Of a stretch of DNA of 25,688 bases, positions 8,008 through 16,610 are shown one piece after another. The first letter of the stretch is position 1; each line of letters starts with the position of its first letter. A program made the translations under genes and the position numbers. The notes below the pieces were generated by a model. The model saw nothing but the letters and a program-made list of their open reading frames with translations. It was not told where the DNA came from and ran no database searches. Location of the stretch: the NCBI GenBank assembly GCA_964475415.1, contig CAYYWZ010000058.1, positions 1 through 25,688 on the forward strand, given 5' to 3'. This DNA is from CALCMJ01 sp964475415. Its GTDB lineage: Bacteria > Bacteroidota > Bacteroidia > Chitinophagales > Saprospiraceae.

Positions 8008-8997
8008 ATGAAAAACAAGATGTTTTCCTTATTGGCCCTAATGTTCGGGATAGCAACATTCACAACAGCACAGTTCGACGATTTATATTATAATCCGGAC
8101 AGTGACGATGCATCCATATTTACTGAAGAAGCTACTGATTCTTATGATGACGAAGTAGTTTATGATGATGGCGATTATGATGATGCAGAATACTTATATG
8201 AAGATGATTATCAGTATACATCTAGAATCAGAAGATTTTCTAGACCAGCGAGAAGCTGGGGATATTTTAACCCTATATATAGTAACTTCTACTATAACAA
8301 CTTTTACAACTCTAACAACTGGTATAACGATAGATTCTACAATCCAGGTGCAAGCTTTGTAGTTGTCAATGGCGGAGTAGTATTCGTAGGAAGAAACAGA
8401 GCAAGTAGAAACTTCTATAACGGATTCGGAAACCCATGGGGTGGATTTGGATACGGAGCTTATAATCCTTACACTGGATTTGGAAACAGTTTTGGAAATG
8501 GATTTGGAGGAGGTTTCGGAGCAAGTAGTGCAGCTTATTGCGGACCAGGTGCTTTCGGAGTAAACACAGTAAATACTAGAAACATAGTTACACCAGCTAG
8601 AAACGGAGTCTTCGGAGCTAGAAGATCTGGATCTACTGCAAGCTCTACTACTAGAAACAACCCAAGAGTTACTCCTAGAACTTCTAGAAGCTCAGAAAGA
8701 GCGAGTAGAACAGGAAGAACGGGTACAGAGACAAGATCTTCTTCTAGAAACTATAATGATAGAAGAGCAACAAGAAGCTCTCAATCTACAAGATCAGGTA
8801 GTTCTACACGAACTTCGAGAAATAATACTTCTACAAGATCTAATAGATCATTTAACTCGACGAGATCTTCAAGAAATAATACTTCTACAAGATCTAGTAG
8901 ATCAAGTAACAGATCTTTCTCTTCACCAAACAGAAGCTCTTCAAGAAGTTTTTCAAGAGGTGGATCTAGCAGATCTTCATCTAGAAGAGGTAACTAA
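8008..8997 (+). CDS. secreted low-complexity protein with Asp/Tyr, Tyr/Asn, Gly and Arg/Ser blocks
   Basis: The function is unknown. The 329-aa protein has a signal peptide (cleavage near TTAQ-FDD, residue 22) followed by four compositional blocks: an acidic D/E/Y stretch (about 23-70), the short motif YTSRIRRFSRP (about 71-82), a Tyr/Asn/Phe-rich then Gly/Phe-rich centre (about 85-190), and an Arg/Ser/Thr-rich basic tail (about 210-329) lacking acidic residues in its last third. The tail contains a 33-nt near-perfect repeat (8818-8850 and 8872-8904, offset 54 nt = 18 codons), so it grows by in-frame duplication. From memory, similar D/Y-rich secreted proteins with a TSRIRRF-like motif sit beside proS and an OmpP1/FadL gene in many Bacteroidota. 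A structural, matrix or cell-envelope role is a guess. A terminator separates it from the next gene. Confidence 0.75.
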   Translation: MKNKMFSLLALMFGIATFTTAQFDDLYYNPDSDDASIFTEEATDSYDDEVVYDDGDYDDAEYLYEDDYQYTSRIRRFSRPARSWGYFNPIYSNFYYNNFYNSNNWYNDRFYNPGASFVVVNGGVVFVGRNRASRNFYNGFGNPWGGFGYGAYNPYTGFGNSFGNGFGGGFGASSAAYCGPGAFGVNTVNTRNIVTPARNGVFGARRSGSTASSTTRNNPRVTPRTSRSSERASRTGRTGTETRSSSRNYNDRRATRSSQSTRSGSSTRTSRNNTSTRSNRSFNSTRSSRNNTSTRSSRSSNRSFSSPNRSSSRSFSRGGSSRSSSRRGN

Positions 8998-9024
8998 GAA
9001 TATAGTTTTATCAAACTTTTAAGG

Positions 9025-9062
9025 AAGGGTGGATGATTTAATAAATTTTCCACCCTTTTTTT
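9025..9062 (+). terminator. Rho-independent terminator
   Basis: The 9-bp stem AAGGGTGGA (9025-9033) with TCCACCCTT (9049-9057) is followed by a run of T residues to 9062. It ends the transcript of the low-complexity protein, 28 nt after its stop. Confidence 0.9.
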
Positions 9063-9134
9063 ATCCCATAGATAAAAACCTATCTTAGCAATATTCGTTT
9101 AGAAATTTTTGATCATGTCAATTCCAAATGATAT

Positions 9135-10622
9135 ATGAAATTACTTAATTCCATACTTATACTTACGCTTAGCTTTACAATCCTGCAAGCACAAAACCTA
9201 ACTGACGCACTGAGATACTCTCAAACTACTATAGGCGGAACAGCCAGAACAGTAGGAAGTGGAGGAGCATTTAATTCCTTAGGAGCTGACTTTTCAGTAC
9301 TTAGTATAAATCCAGCAGGACTAGCCTACTATAGAACTTCTGAGTTTACTATAACCCCCTCATTCCTTAGTGGTAGTCAAGATGCTTTTCTTACAGATGA
9401 TCCTAACGTAGACCAGTCCACAGTGGATTCTAAGTTTTTCTTAGAAAACATAGGCGTGGTCATTGCAAGAAACAAACCCAATGGCAGAGTACTAAAGACT
9501 TCTAATTTCGGAATAGGTGTAAATAGAATTGCGGACTTCAATGAGTCTTTTACCTATGGAGGAAGTGGTCGAGGAAGCATAACCAACAGATTTAGAGATA
9601 ATGCCGATGGATTATTTCCTGATGAGTTGGATGATTTCGAATCTGGATTAGCTTTTGAAACGGGAGCGATATTCGATTTTAATGAAGACAATTTTTATGA
9701 TACAGATTTTATAGATAGTGATATCATTAGAAGAGACCAGACAGTAGATCGTTCAGGAGGTATAAGCGAATTGAACTTTGCCTGGGCAGGAAATTATTTC
9801 GAAAAATTTAGTCTGGGTATAGGAATAGGAATTCCCATAATAACTTTTGAAGAAGAAAAATCATATACAGAATCTGACCCAGGAGACCTCATTCCCGTTT
9901 TCAATGATTTGAGATTCCAAGAATCTCTCACCGTTTCTGGAGCGGGGATTAATCTAAAGATAGGTACGATTCTTACCCTTGTCAAAAATTTCAGACTAGG
10001 AGCTTCTATACAGACTCCAACTAGATATACAATAAGTGAGGATTTTAATACTAGCTTAGGATATTCATTTACGCTAGATGATGAGGACAGCATACTAAGA
10101 TCTGAGTCACCTGACGGATCATTTAGATATAGACTCCGTACGCCGTTTACAGCTAACTTAGGCTTATCCTATCTTATCATAACAGGCAAGATCAACGGCT
10201 TTGTTTCTGCCTCTGCAGAGTTCAGGAACTATTCTTCTAACAATTTTGACTTTACTAGCTTTTCTGATAATCCAGACGATGCAGCATTTGAGACTTTTGT
10301 CAATAATGAATTAGATCAGACACTAGGTTCAGTTGTGAATTATAATATAGGAGGTGAACTAGCCTATAGCAAATGGAGAATTAGAGGAGGTCTTATTTTA
10401 CAGGAATCAGCTTTTATAGATGATGATGGTGATTTCGATACCATAACTTCATTTGGACTCGGCTACAGAGCTAACAGATTCTATATAGACGCTGCACTAA
10501 GAATGAGTTCTGGAGATGAAGGCTATGTTCCATATAGAGACTTCGATACGTCTAGAGAGAAACTAGTAAATGTTACAAAGAATTTCAATAAACTACTACT
10601 CACAGTAGGATATAAATTCTAG
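9135..10622 (+). CDS. OmpP1/FadL-family outer-membrane channel
   Basis: A 495-aa outer-membrane beta-barrel of the OmpP1/FadL/TodX superfamily, which carries hydrophobic molecules such as long-chain fatty acids or hydrocarbons across the outer membrane. Evidence: a signal peptide cut near LQAQ-NL (residue 20); the family N-terminus with TARTVGSGGAFNSLGADFS followed by the diagnostic NPAGLAYY (about 60-67), the hatch region; many alternating hydrophobic strands; and a C-terminal strand ending in Phe (LLLTVGYKF), the signal for BAM insertion. Bacteroidota members are often annotated as hemin receptor or transporter without evidence. The substrate cannot be read from the sequence. It follows a terminator, so it has its own promoter; TATCTTAG at 9081-9088 is one mismatch from the -7 consensus. 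It converges with the alkB-like gene, with only 55 nt between the stops. Confidence 0.85.
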   Translation: MKLLNSILILTLSFTILQAQNLTDALRYSQTTIGGTARTVGSGGAFNSLGADFSVLSINPAGLAYYRTSEFTITPSFLSGSQDAFLTDDPNVDQSTVDSKFFLENIGVVIARNKPNGRVLKTSNFGIGVNRIADFNESFTYGGSGRGSITNRFRDNADGLFPDELDDFESGLAFETGAIFDFNEDNFYDTDFIDSDIIRRDQTVDRSGGISELNFAWAGNYFEKFSLGIGIGIPIITFEEEKSYTESDPGDLIPVFNDLRFQESLTVSGAGINLKIGTILTLVKNFRLGASIQTPTRYTISEDFNTSLGYSFTLDDEDSILRSESPDGSFRYRLRTPFTANLGLSYLIITGKINGFVSASAEFRNYSSNNFDFTSFSDNPDDAAFETFVNNELDQTLGSVVNYNIGGELAYSKWRIRGGLILQESAFIDDDGDFDTITSFGLGYRANRFYIDAALRMSSGDEGYVPYRDFDTSREKLVNVTKNFNKLLLTVGYKF

Positions 10623-10677
10623 GATAGAAATCATAAGCCAATTTTATTACTTAATGGATCTAGTCGGAAAGCTGAAA

Positions 10678-11757
10678 TTATGCTGCTAAACCTAGTTCAT
10701 CTAAGCGCTTATGCGCTACATAAAACCACAGCGGAGGCACTAGAGCTATCAGTATAGAGGCTGGGTAACCATGCGGCAGTTGAGGACTCTCGTCGTAATG
10801 CTTTAGAGACTGATATTTGATAGTAGATTTAAAGTGATGGTCTGAGTGTCGTGTGAGTTCATATAAGAATATCCTACCCATAACATGATTAGAATTCCAC
10901 GAGTGTCTATTGCTAACTCTCTCATATTTTCCTGATGCATTTTTCTTACGCAATAGACCATAATGCTCTACATAATTTATAGACTCCAGCAACAATACAG
11001 ATACCAAGGCGACAAACACAGCAAACAATAAGCCCGACATACCAAAATAAAGGTGTACTATAAAAAGATATAAAAACTGAATCCCTACAAACTGTATAAT
11101 CCTATGAGAAAGATGAAATGCTGTCCCATGCTTTTTTCTTACAATCCTAGATTCTATAGCAATTGAATTTATAACACCACCTATCATACTCTTAAACCAA
11201 AAATAATAAACCCACTCCCCTCTTATAGCTGTTGCCGTGTCCTCAGGAGTCGCTACATTCTTATGGTGTCCCAGATTATGTTCTATATGAAAGTGCATAT
11301 ATAAGGAAGGCATAAGCAAAAATCTAGCGAACCACTGATCAAAAGAACTTTTGCGATGACCTATTTCATGCGCAACATTAATTCCAGCTGTACCCAACAC
11401 AATACCACAACTAAGTAGAACACCGGTCCACTGTAAGCTGGTTAGATCATAGGCAGTAACTGTATATAAACTATACAAAACTAAGGCAAACACCATAGGC
11501 ATGTTTATATACAATAAGAAATCAAAAATCTTAAGATCACTTTTTGCCTCCCGAGTAGCTTGATCTTCATTCTCTGGTTTCAGCGACATCGTTTCTTCTA
11601 GTATAGGCAATAGACCAAAGGCAATGAAAACCGTTAAGAAAGAAAACTTATCATAAAGATATACAGAGAAGAATCCACTTACAGGGATGATATAGGCTAA
11701 TAAATATTTATAATCTGTTCCTTTCACTATATTATTTGACTCATCTGATAACAGCAA
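10678..11757 (-). CDS. alkB: AlkB-type membrane alkane/fatty-acyl monooxygenase
   Basis: An integral-membrane non-haem di-iron hydroxylase (359 aa) expected to oxidise the terminal carbon of medium or long alkanes or related alkyl chains, using rubredoxin or ferredoxin electrons. All family boxes are present: HEIGHR (130-135), EHNLGHHK (159-166), NYVEHYGLLR (261-270) and LTRHSDHH (301-308), supplying the iron-binding histidines. Hydrophobic segments at about 17-33, 38-55, 82-102, 110-126 and 222-260 fit the usual six-helix layout. No rubredoxin gene is adjacent. The reading frame opens with TTG at 11757; there is no in-frame ATG between the upstream stop (near 11839) and residue 57, and starting there would lose the first helices, so TTG is the best start. 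Substrate range is uncertain because the family also includes relatives acting on other lipids. Confidence 0.9.
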   Translation of the reverse strand: MLLSDESNNIVKGTDYKYLLAYIIPVSGFFSVYLYDKFSFLTVFIAFGLLPILEETMSLKPENEDQATREAKSDLKIFDFLLYINMPMVFALVLYSLYTVTAYDLTSLQWTGVLLSCGIVLGTAGINVAHEIGHRKSSFDQWFARFLLMPSLYMHFHIEHNLGHHKNVATPEDTATAIRGEWVYYFWFKSMIGGVINSIAIESRIVRKKHGTAFHLSHRIIQFVGIQFLYLFIVHLYFGMSGLLFAVFVALVSVLLLESINYVEHYGLLRKKNASGKYERVSNRHSWNSNHVMGRIFLYELTRHSDHHFKSTIKYQSLKHYDESPQLPHGYPASILIALVPPLWFYVAHKRLDELGLAA

Positions 11758-11862
11758 TTTAGGTATAATTAGTAAATAATATGCAAGGAAAGTATAGGAA
11801 AATACAGAGAAGTAATGACTTCTAGCTTGGTTAGTATTCTAGAAACTAGAAATTATATCAGT

Positions 11863-11898
11863 AAAAAAAATACCCCTCTCCGTCTACACGAAGAGGGG
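11863..11898 (-). terminator. Rho-independent terminator between response regulator and alkB
   Basis: Read on the minus strand, the 7-bp stem CCCCTCT/AGAGGGG (11898-11892 and 11879-11873) is followed by TA and eight T residues. It is 327 nt past the response-regulator stop and 106 nt before the alkB start. A GGGG at 11907-11904 could pair with the same CCCC, so a mutually exclusive fold is possible. Confidence 0.8.
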
Positions 11899-11905
11899 CA
11901 TAACC

Positions 11906-12224
11906 CCAAAACACGAATTACTTTTATGAACTACCAAGCCTGCTTTTATTAGGTGTCAGTTGGTAATGAATCTTACTCTTTGGCGGTGTGGATAATTCTA
12001 CACAAACAAAAAGAATCGTATTTTGGATTGTAAATAACAACTTATAGTTTAGATTTATAATCCATGCTTTCTAAACGTATACAAATCAACTTATTTACTT
12101 GAGAAAAAAAAAGGAAATGGTAAAAATAGGTTACCAACAGCATAATAATTGATGTTAATAACAGCTACAATTAGGTCTCTATATTATTTTAATGGCTTAT
12201 AGAATACCTACTTTTATTGACTTA
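11906..12224. other. non-coding gap downstream of the response regulator
   Basis: About 320 nt with no ORF and no exact TAnnTTTG box on the minus strand. It may be a long 3' untranslated region of the response-regulator transcript, or hide the alkB leader RNA. Nothing else recognisable. Confidence 0.3.
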
Positions 12225-12935
12225 CTAAGAATTAACTTCATCAATTAATTCTTTTTTATATTTCCTACCAATAGGCAAAATATCATCTCCAATAACGAGT
12301 TGATTTTTACCAAGCACTATCTTATCTATAAAATTAAGATTGATCATGTAAGATCTATGAATCTGAAAGTAACCAGAGTTAGGTAATTTCTTAAAAACAT
12401 TTTTTAACGATGATCGAATTGCGATTTTCCCATCCTTCGTGTAAAGATAACAGTAGTTTCCTTCTGACTGAACATATTTAATATCAAGAGGATCTATAGA
12501 TATAAGTTTACCTTTAGATCTTACGAATAAGGTGTTACCATTTTTATGGATATCTCCACCATAATTTATGGCTTTCTTTTTTTGTTTTAGTGCACCATCT
12601 ATTGCACTCTGGAGCGTTATTTTATTAAATGGTTTTATAAGGTAAATATAAGAATCTACAGACTGGCTTTTGATATATTGTCGGTCATCAATATAACCTG
12701 AAAAAAAAACCACAGGTGGTAAATTTTCAACTTCAGATAAGGCTTCATAAGAATACTCATCTGCTCCAATTCTGATATCAGATAAAATAATGTCCGCACT
12801 ATTATCGGTAATCATAGGAACAATATCCTCGAACTTAGAGATGATACAAGATACCTTCAAGCCTATCTCTTCTACCATTATTTTGGTGCTAAGAGCAAAA
12901 GCGAAGTCATCTTCAATTATGATACATTCTAACAT
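12225..12935 (-). CDS. LytTR-family response regulator
   Basis: A 236-aa cytoplasmic transcription factor. Residues 1-120 are a receiver domain: acidic pocket E8-D9-D10, phospho-acceptor D53 in IILSDIRIG, and the conserved Lys-Pro K101-P102 in YLIKPFN. Residues about 135-236 form a LytTR DNA-binding domain (VQSEGNYCYLYTKDGK, then FQIHRSYMINLNFIDKI). The frame extends 12 codons upstream to a TTG at 12971, but receiver domains begin directly at the first strand, so ATG 12935 (MLECIIIEDD) is preferred. It is divergent from the histidine-kinase gene at 13192, and the two are probably partners. The kinase is of the HisKA type, whereas LytTR regulators more often pair with LytS-like kinases, although mixed pairs are frequent in Bacteroidota. 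Confidence 0.92.
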   Translation of the reverse strand: MLECIIIEDDFAFALSTKIMVEEIGLKVSCIISKFEDIVPMITDNSADIILSDIRIGADEYSYEALSEVENLPPVVFFSGYIDDRQYIKSQSVDSYIYLIKPFNKITLQSAIDGALKQKKKAINYGGDIHKNGNTLFVRSKGKLISIDPLDIKYVQSEGNYCYLYTKDGKIAIRSSLKNVFKKLPNSGYFQIHRSYMINLNFIDKIVLGKNQLVIGDDILPIGRKYKKELIDEVNS

Positions 12936-13176
12936 AAAAAATATTTGTAGCAAAGAAATAATTTTCTTCAAATACTAATATAAAATAACCTTAATTAGGT
13001 ACGAAACGATAATTTTCTTTTATAAACGACACACTATATTTGAAGTTTTATCATTAAACTAGTTCCGTATAATTGAAAAATAAAAATAAATGACATTCCT
13101 GACATAAAGTTGTTTTTTTATTTGACCTTAGCAGGGTTACCTATTTTATTTATTACTTAATCTTTTAAAAGACCAA

Positions 13177-13184
13177 TATATTTG
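13177..13184 (+). promoter_or_regulatory. possible -7 box of the sensor kinase gene
   Basis: TATATTTG is an exact TAnnTTTG match only 7 nt before the ATG at 13192, so the message would be leaderless or nearly so. No TTG lies about 20 nt upstream; chance occurrence in this AT-rich gap is quite possible. Confidence 0.3.
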
Positions 13185-13191
13185 TTGTACA

Positions 13192-16100
13192 ATGAGTCGC
13201 TATTTCTACATTTTTTTTCTTACTATTTTCCTATACGGGAGCCCTGTGTTCTGTCAAGATTTCTCTTACACAATAGATAAATACTCTACACTCAATGGGC
13301 TTCCAGATAATAACATAGTAAGTTTACAAAAAGATACCGCCAACAATCTTATTATTGCAACTAGATACAGTGTAGTAAGTTATAATGATTACCGTTTTGA
13401 AACAAATGAAGATCTAAAATTTCAAAATAGAATTAAACATATACTTGTCGACCGAAATAATTTTTTATGGATAATATTCCTACATAGTAAGAGGGACTCT
13501 CTCGGGTCTATTATTAAATGTTATAGCCTCAATCAAAAGAAATTTATTAACCTAAATTCCGTATATCCAAAGATTGTCGACAAACTTTCTCTAAATACTA
13601 TACACTCAGGAATCTGCGAATATGATGGCAACTGTTTTTTATTATTTACTGATTTTACTAGTTATAATTTGACAGAAAAAAAATATGATAATGTAGATCA
13701 AAGACTAATCGATAAATCTATAGCATTATCAAGAAACATAACACAATCTCCAATTTTTAAGAATTTAAATATTAGCAAAATAGAAGGTAGGAATCATATT
13801 GAATTTACCAAACTCAGCAAAGAAGATACTATAAAATATATTTTTGGCACTAGTAATGAATACAATGATTTAGGAAAAGGATTCCGTAGTGTAAAAAATA
13901 ATAGAGATGAAGTGATTATTAAAGTTTCTTCGCCTATAATAAATGTTTGCGATACCAAAAGTAGTACTTACTTCTATAATCAGAAAAATATTATTGAAGT
14001 TAGCGCTAAAAATAGAATTGACATTACAGAACGCTATAATGAAATATTCAGATCAGTAGAGATTTTTGAAATGCTGGCAAAAGATTCTAAAGTTTGGGTT
14101 GCCACAAGTAATGGCCTTTTTAGTATTTATAAAAAGAAGAATAACTTTCGTTTCTATTTGAAGAATTCCAATATTAGCGTTAGAGAATTTGAAATTATTG
14201 GCGAAGACAGTATTCTTATTGCAAGTGATAAAGGAACTTATCTACTAAATTCCAAAACCAATAAACTTGACACATTAGTACCTATTGTTAATAATTATAG
14301 TATTACAAAGATCGATAGTAAAAAATACTATTTAAAAGGTTTTTCCAACTATCTAGGGATCTGGTCGAAAGAACATAAGAATAAAATTAATTCTTTAATA
14401 ATAAATAATATTTGTGATTCTATTGTTACCGATCAGTGTATCACTACTATTTTTGATCTTTATGTAGATCCTTTTGACAAATGGTGGCTCGCTTCTGATA
14501 ACGGTATTTTTAGATATGACAAAGAAAAAAATTCTTTAATAAATACTCAGCATTCCTGGAGTAATTTAAGTATTTCAAAATTCCAAAAACTTGATGATGG
14601 CACCGTTATTGCTTTTAGCAATAATGGGCCAATAATAATAATTTCCGGAAATAAACAACAGGAAAAAGTAGATAAACTAAAAGGTCATTATATCACTATG
14701 ATATACCAAGCTAGAGGTCCTAGCAAATTCCATTGGGTAGCGACAAAGGGATCTGGAATGCTAAAGTGCGATAACAACTGGAATATCTTAGATACTATTA
14801 ATACTAAGGATGGTCTTCAAAGTAATAATGTCCACTCCATTATAGAAGATTCTAAGGATCAGCTTTGGCTTTCCACGGATTTTGGAATTTCTGTTTATCA
14901 CAAACAGAATAATGGCATTATTACGCTTCTTAGAGAACAAGGGTTGCTTGAGGTCGAGATGAATAGAAATTCATTTCTACAGTTGCCAGATAGCACTATA
15001 TTATATGGTACAATAAATGGATTCTTACATTTTGATCCAAAAGATATTGACCTTTCCATTGATCCAAAAGATATTCAATTTCATCATTTTGAATTTATTG
15101 ATCACTCTGGAACGAAACAAATACGACTTATAGATGATGAGCAAGAAGTAATAAAATTTAGTGAGAAACTAAATAAGCCTAAGCTAATTCTAAAAAAAGC
15201 AGACCACTCCTTTTCTACAGCGACAAAGTACTTTATATCAGGTTCTCAAGAAAAATGGAAATATACTTCTAACAGTGAAATTGATTTATCAAATTTAAAA
15301 AAGGGTTCAAGGGAATTAATGATCAGCAGACAAACTGATCTTAACGAATGGACTAGCCCAAAAATAATTACCTTAAAAATTTCAAAACCGTTCTACTTAA
15401 ACCCCTACACATATGGTTATGCCTTATTATTTTTAGGACTCCTAGTGACCTTTTATCTAGATAATAGAAGAAGAAGAGCTGAGATTAGATCTAGGCAGGT
15501 AAAAATAGAGATTAAAAAAAAGACCAAAGAATTAAATATAAAAAACAATCAATTAACAAAAATGCTGGCTCTGAACGATCAGATATTTGCCATTATAGGA
15601 CATGACCTAAGAAGTCCTGTCACTTCACTCAACGACTTGTCCAAAACTTATAACTATCTTATAGAAAATGATCGTAAAGAAGAAATAGTCGAACTAGGCC
15701 ATGTAATAGAAGACAATACGCAAAAAGTACTTAGCATAATAGACAGATTAATTAAATGGGCTAACCTAAAAAAACAAAATATATTCTTATCGGAAACCTT
15801 AAAAATCAGCTCGCTGTTAAGCTATACTCTAGAGGATCTGAAAGAAAATATAGATGCTAAAAACCTAACTATAGAAAAGATAAACTTTAATGAGTCGATT
15901 GAAATCGAAAGCGATAAAGAAAGCCTTCTAATTATTCTAAAAAATATTATCGGAAATGCTATAAAATTTAGTTATCAAGGGGGACAAATAAAAATCAAAA
16001 TTGAAGAAGGATCTGAAAAAAAAATACACATTATAGATTCAGGAACAGGTATGAAACAATCAAAGATTCACGCTTTACTGAACGATTATAATATTTTATC

Positions 16101-16242
16101 AGCTAATGGCACTGAAGGAGAAGTTGGCTTAGGTTTAGGCCTTAGACTATCCTTAGATCTTGCAAATAGACTAGGTGCCCATCTAGACATAAAAAACAAT
16201 GCTAGCAAAGGTCTTACCATAAGCTTATCTTTCCCTTCCTAA
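13192..16242 (+). CDS. propeller-type sensor histidine kinase
   Basis: A 1016-aa membrane sensor kinase. The signal peptide MSRYFYIFFLTIFLYGSPVFC precedes a large periplasmic region (about 22-620) of two-component-regulator propeller repeats, for example YSTLNGLPDNNIVSLQKD, KVWVATSNGLFSI, DGLQSNNVHSIIEDSKDQLW and LWLSTDFGISVY. A Y_Y_Y-like beta domain (about 625-735) and a single transmembrane helix (about 741-760, YALLFLGLLVTFYL) follow. A coiled linker leads to the HisKA domain with H804 in IIGHDLRSPV, then the HATPase domain: N-box N922 in NIIGNAIKFS, G1 IIDSGTGM, G2 GLGLGLRLS. There is no receiver or AraC domain on the same chain, so it is not a one-protein hybrid. The expected partner is the divergently encoded LytTR regulator 256 nt away. 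In characterised relatives such propellers sense polysaccharides or oligosaccharides; the ligand here is unknown and no glycan-utilisation genes are nearby. Confidence 0.92.
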   Translation: MSRYFYIFFLTIFLYGSPVFCQDFSYTIDKYSTLNGLPDNNIVSLQKDTANNLIIATRYSVVSYNDYRFETNEDLKFQNRIKHILVDRNNFLWIIFLHSKRDSLGSIIKCYSLNQKKFINLNSVYPKIVDKLSLNTIHSGICEYDGNCFLLFTDFTSYNLTEKKYDNVDQRLIDKSIALSRNITQSPIFKNLNISKIEGRNHIEFTKLSKEDTIKYIFGTSNEYNDLGKGFRSVKNNRDEVIIKVSSPIINVCDTKSSTYFYNQKNIIEVSAKNRIDITERYNEIFRSVEIFEMLAKDSKVWVATSNGLFSIYKKKNNFRFYLKNSNISVREFEIIGEDSILIASDKGTYLLNSKTNKLDTLVPIVNNYSITKIDSKKYYLKGFSNYLGIWSKEHKNKINSLIINNICDSIVTDQCITTIFDLYVDPFDKWWLASDNGIFRYDKEKNSLINTQHSWSNLSISKFQKLDDGTVIAFSNNGPIIIISGNKQQEKVDKLKGHYITMIYQARGPSKFHWVATKGSGMLKCDNNWNILDTINTKDGLQSNNVHSIIEDSKDQLWLSTDFGISVYHKQNNGIITLLREQGLLEVEMNRNSFLQLPDSTILYGTINGFLHFDPKDIDLSIDPKDIQFHHFEFIDHSGTKQIRLIDDEQEVIKFSEKLNKPKLILKKADHSFSTATKYFISGSQEKWKYTSNSEIDLSNLKKGSRELMISRQTDLNEWTSPKIITLKISKPFYLNPYTYGYALLFLGLLVTFYLDNRRRRAEIRSRQVKIEIKKKTKELNIKNNQLTKMLALNDQIFAIIGHDLRSPVTSLNDLSKTYNYLIENDRKEEIVELGHVIEDNTQKVLSIIDRLIKWANLKKQNIFLSETLKISSLLSYTLEDLKENIDAKNLTIEKINFNESIEIESDKESLLIILKNIIGNAIKFSYQGGQIKIKIEEGSEKKIHIIDSGTGMKQSKIHALLNDYNILSANGTEGEVGLGLGLRLSLDLANRLGAHLDIKNNASKGLTISLSFPS

Positions 16243-16610
16243 GACCTCTTGAATCCATTTACAACTTAATTTATCGATTCATAAGCTCTAAATAATAACT
16301 ATCACTTGATGATCCGCTTAAACCCGAATTATGCAATAGAAAATCTATTGCGTTCTGAAAGAGCTGCAAAATATAAAGCTACGCTTGATTTTCTTCCTTC
16401 ACCATAACTCGTGTCGCGATAAGCGGTAGCGTTACTATTACTCAGTCAGGAAAATCCTATATTTCATTGCTCATTCAACTCTCATTACGAAGTTCTAATG
16501 TATAACTGGGGTTAAAGTATTGACTGAAAATTGCACATATCATTTACAGATAACAAATTTGTTTATTTTAGAACAATATTCATCCTATAAGGGTAGTAAA
16601 ATATTGACAT
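16243..16610. other. non-coding gap with an ORF remnant and hairpin
   Basis: 368 nt. An 8-bp hairpin GCAATAGA (16333-16340) with TCTATTGC (16344-16351) lies inside a minus-strand open stretch between stops (16445 to 16329) that reads like protein (YRDTSYGEGRK, then SVALYFAALSERNRFSIA) but has no ATG start. Its reverse complement shares ordered blocks with the gap at about 6085-6185. I read it as a degenerate dispersed element or dead gene end. No clear terminator follows the kinase gene. Confidence 0.35.

Noticed and set aside
8162..9022. Overlapping frames in the low-complexity gene (66 and 88 aa)
   Set aside because: They are alternate-frame readings of repetitive codons; only the frame with a signal peptide makes sense.
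12936..12971. N-terminal extension of the response regulator from a TTG
   Set aside because: Receiver domains start at the first beta strand; ATG 12935 gives the normal N-terminus and the extension has no family support.
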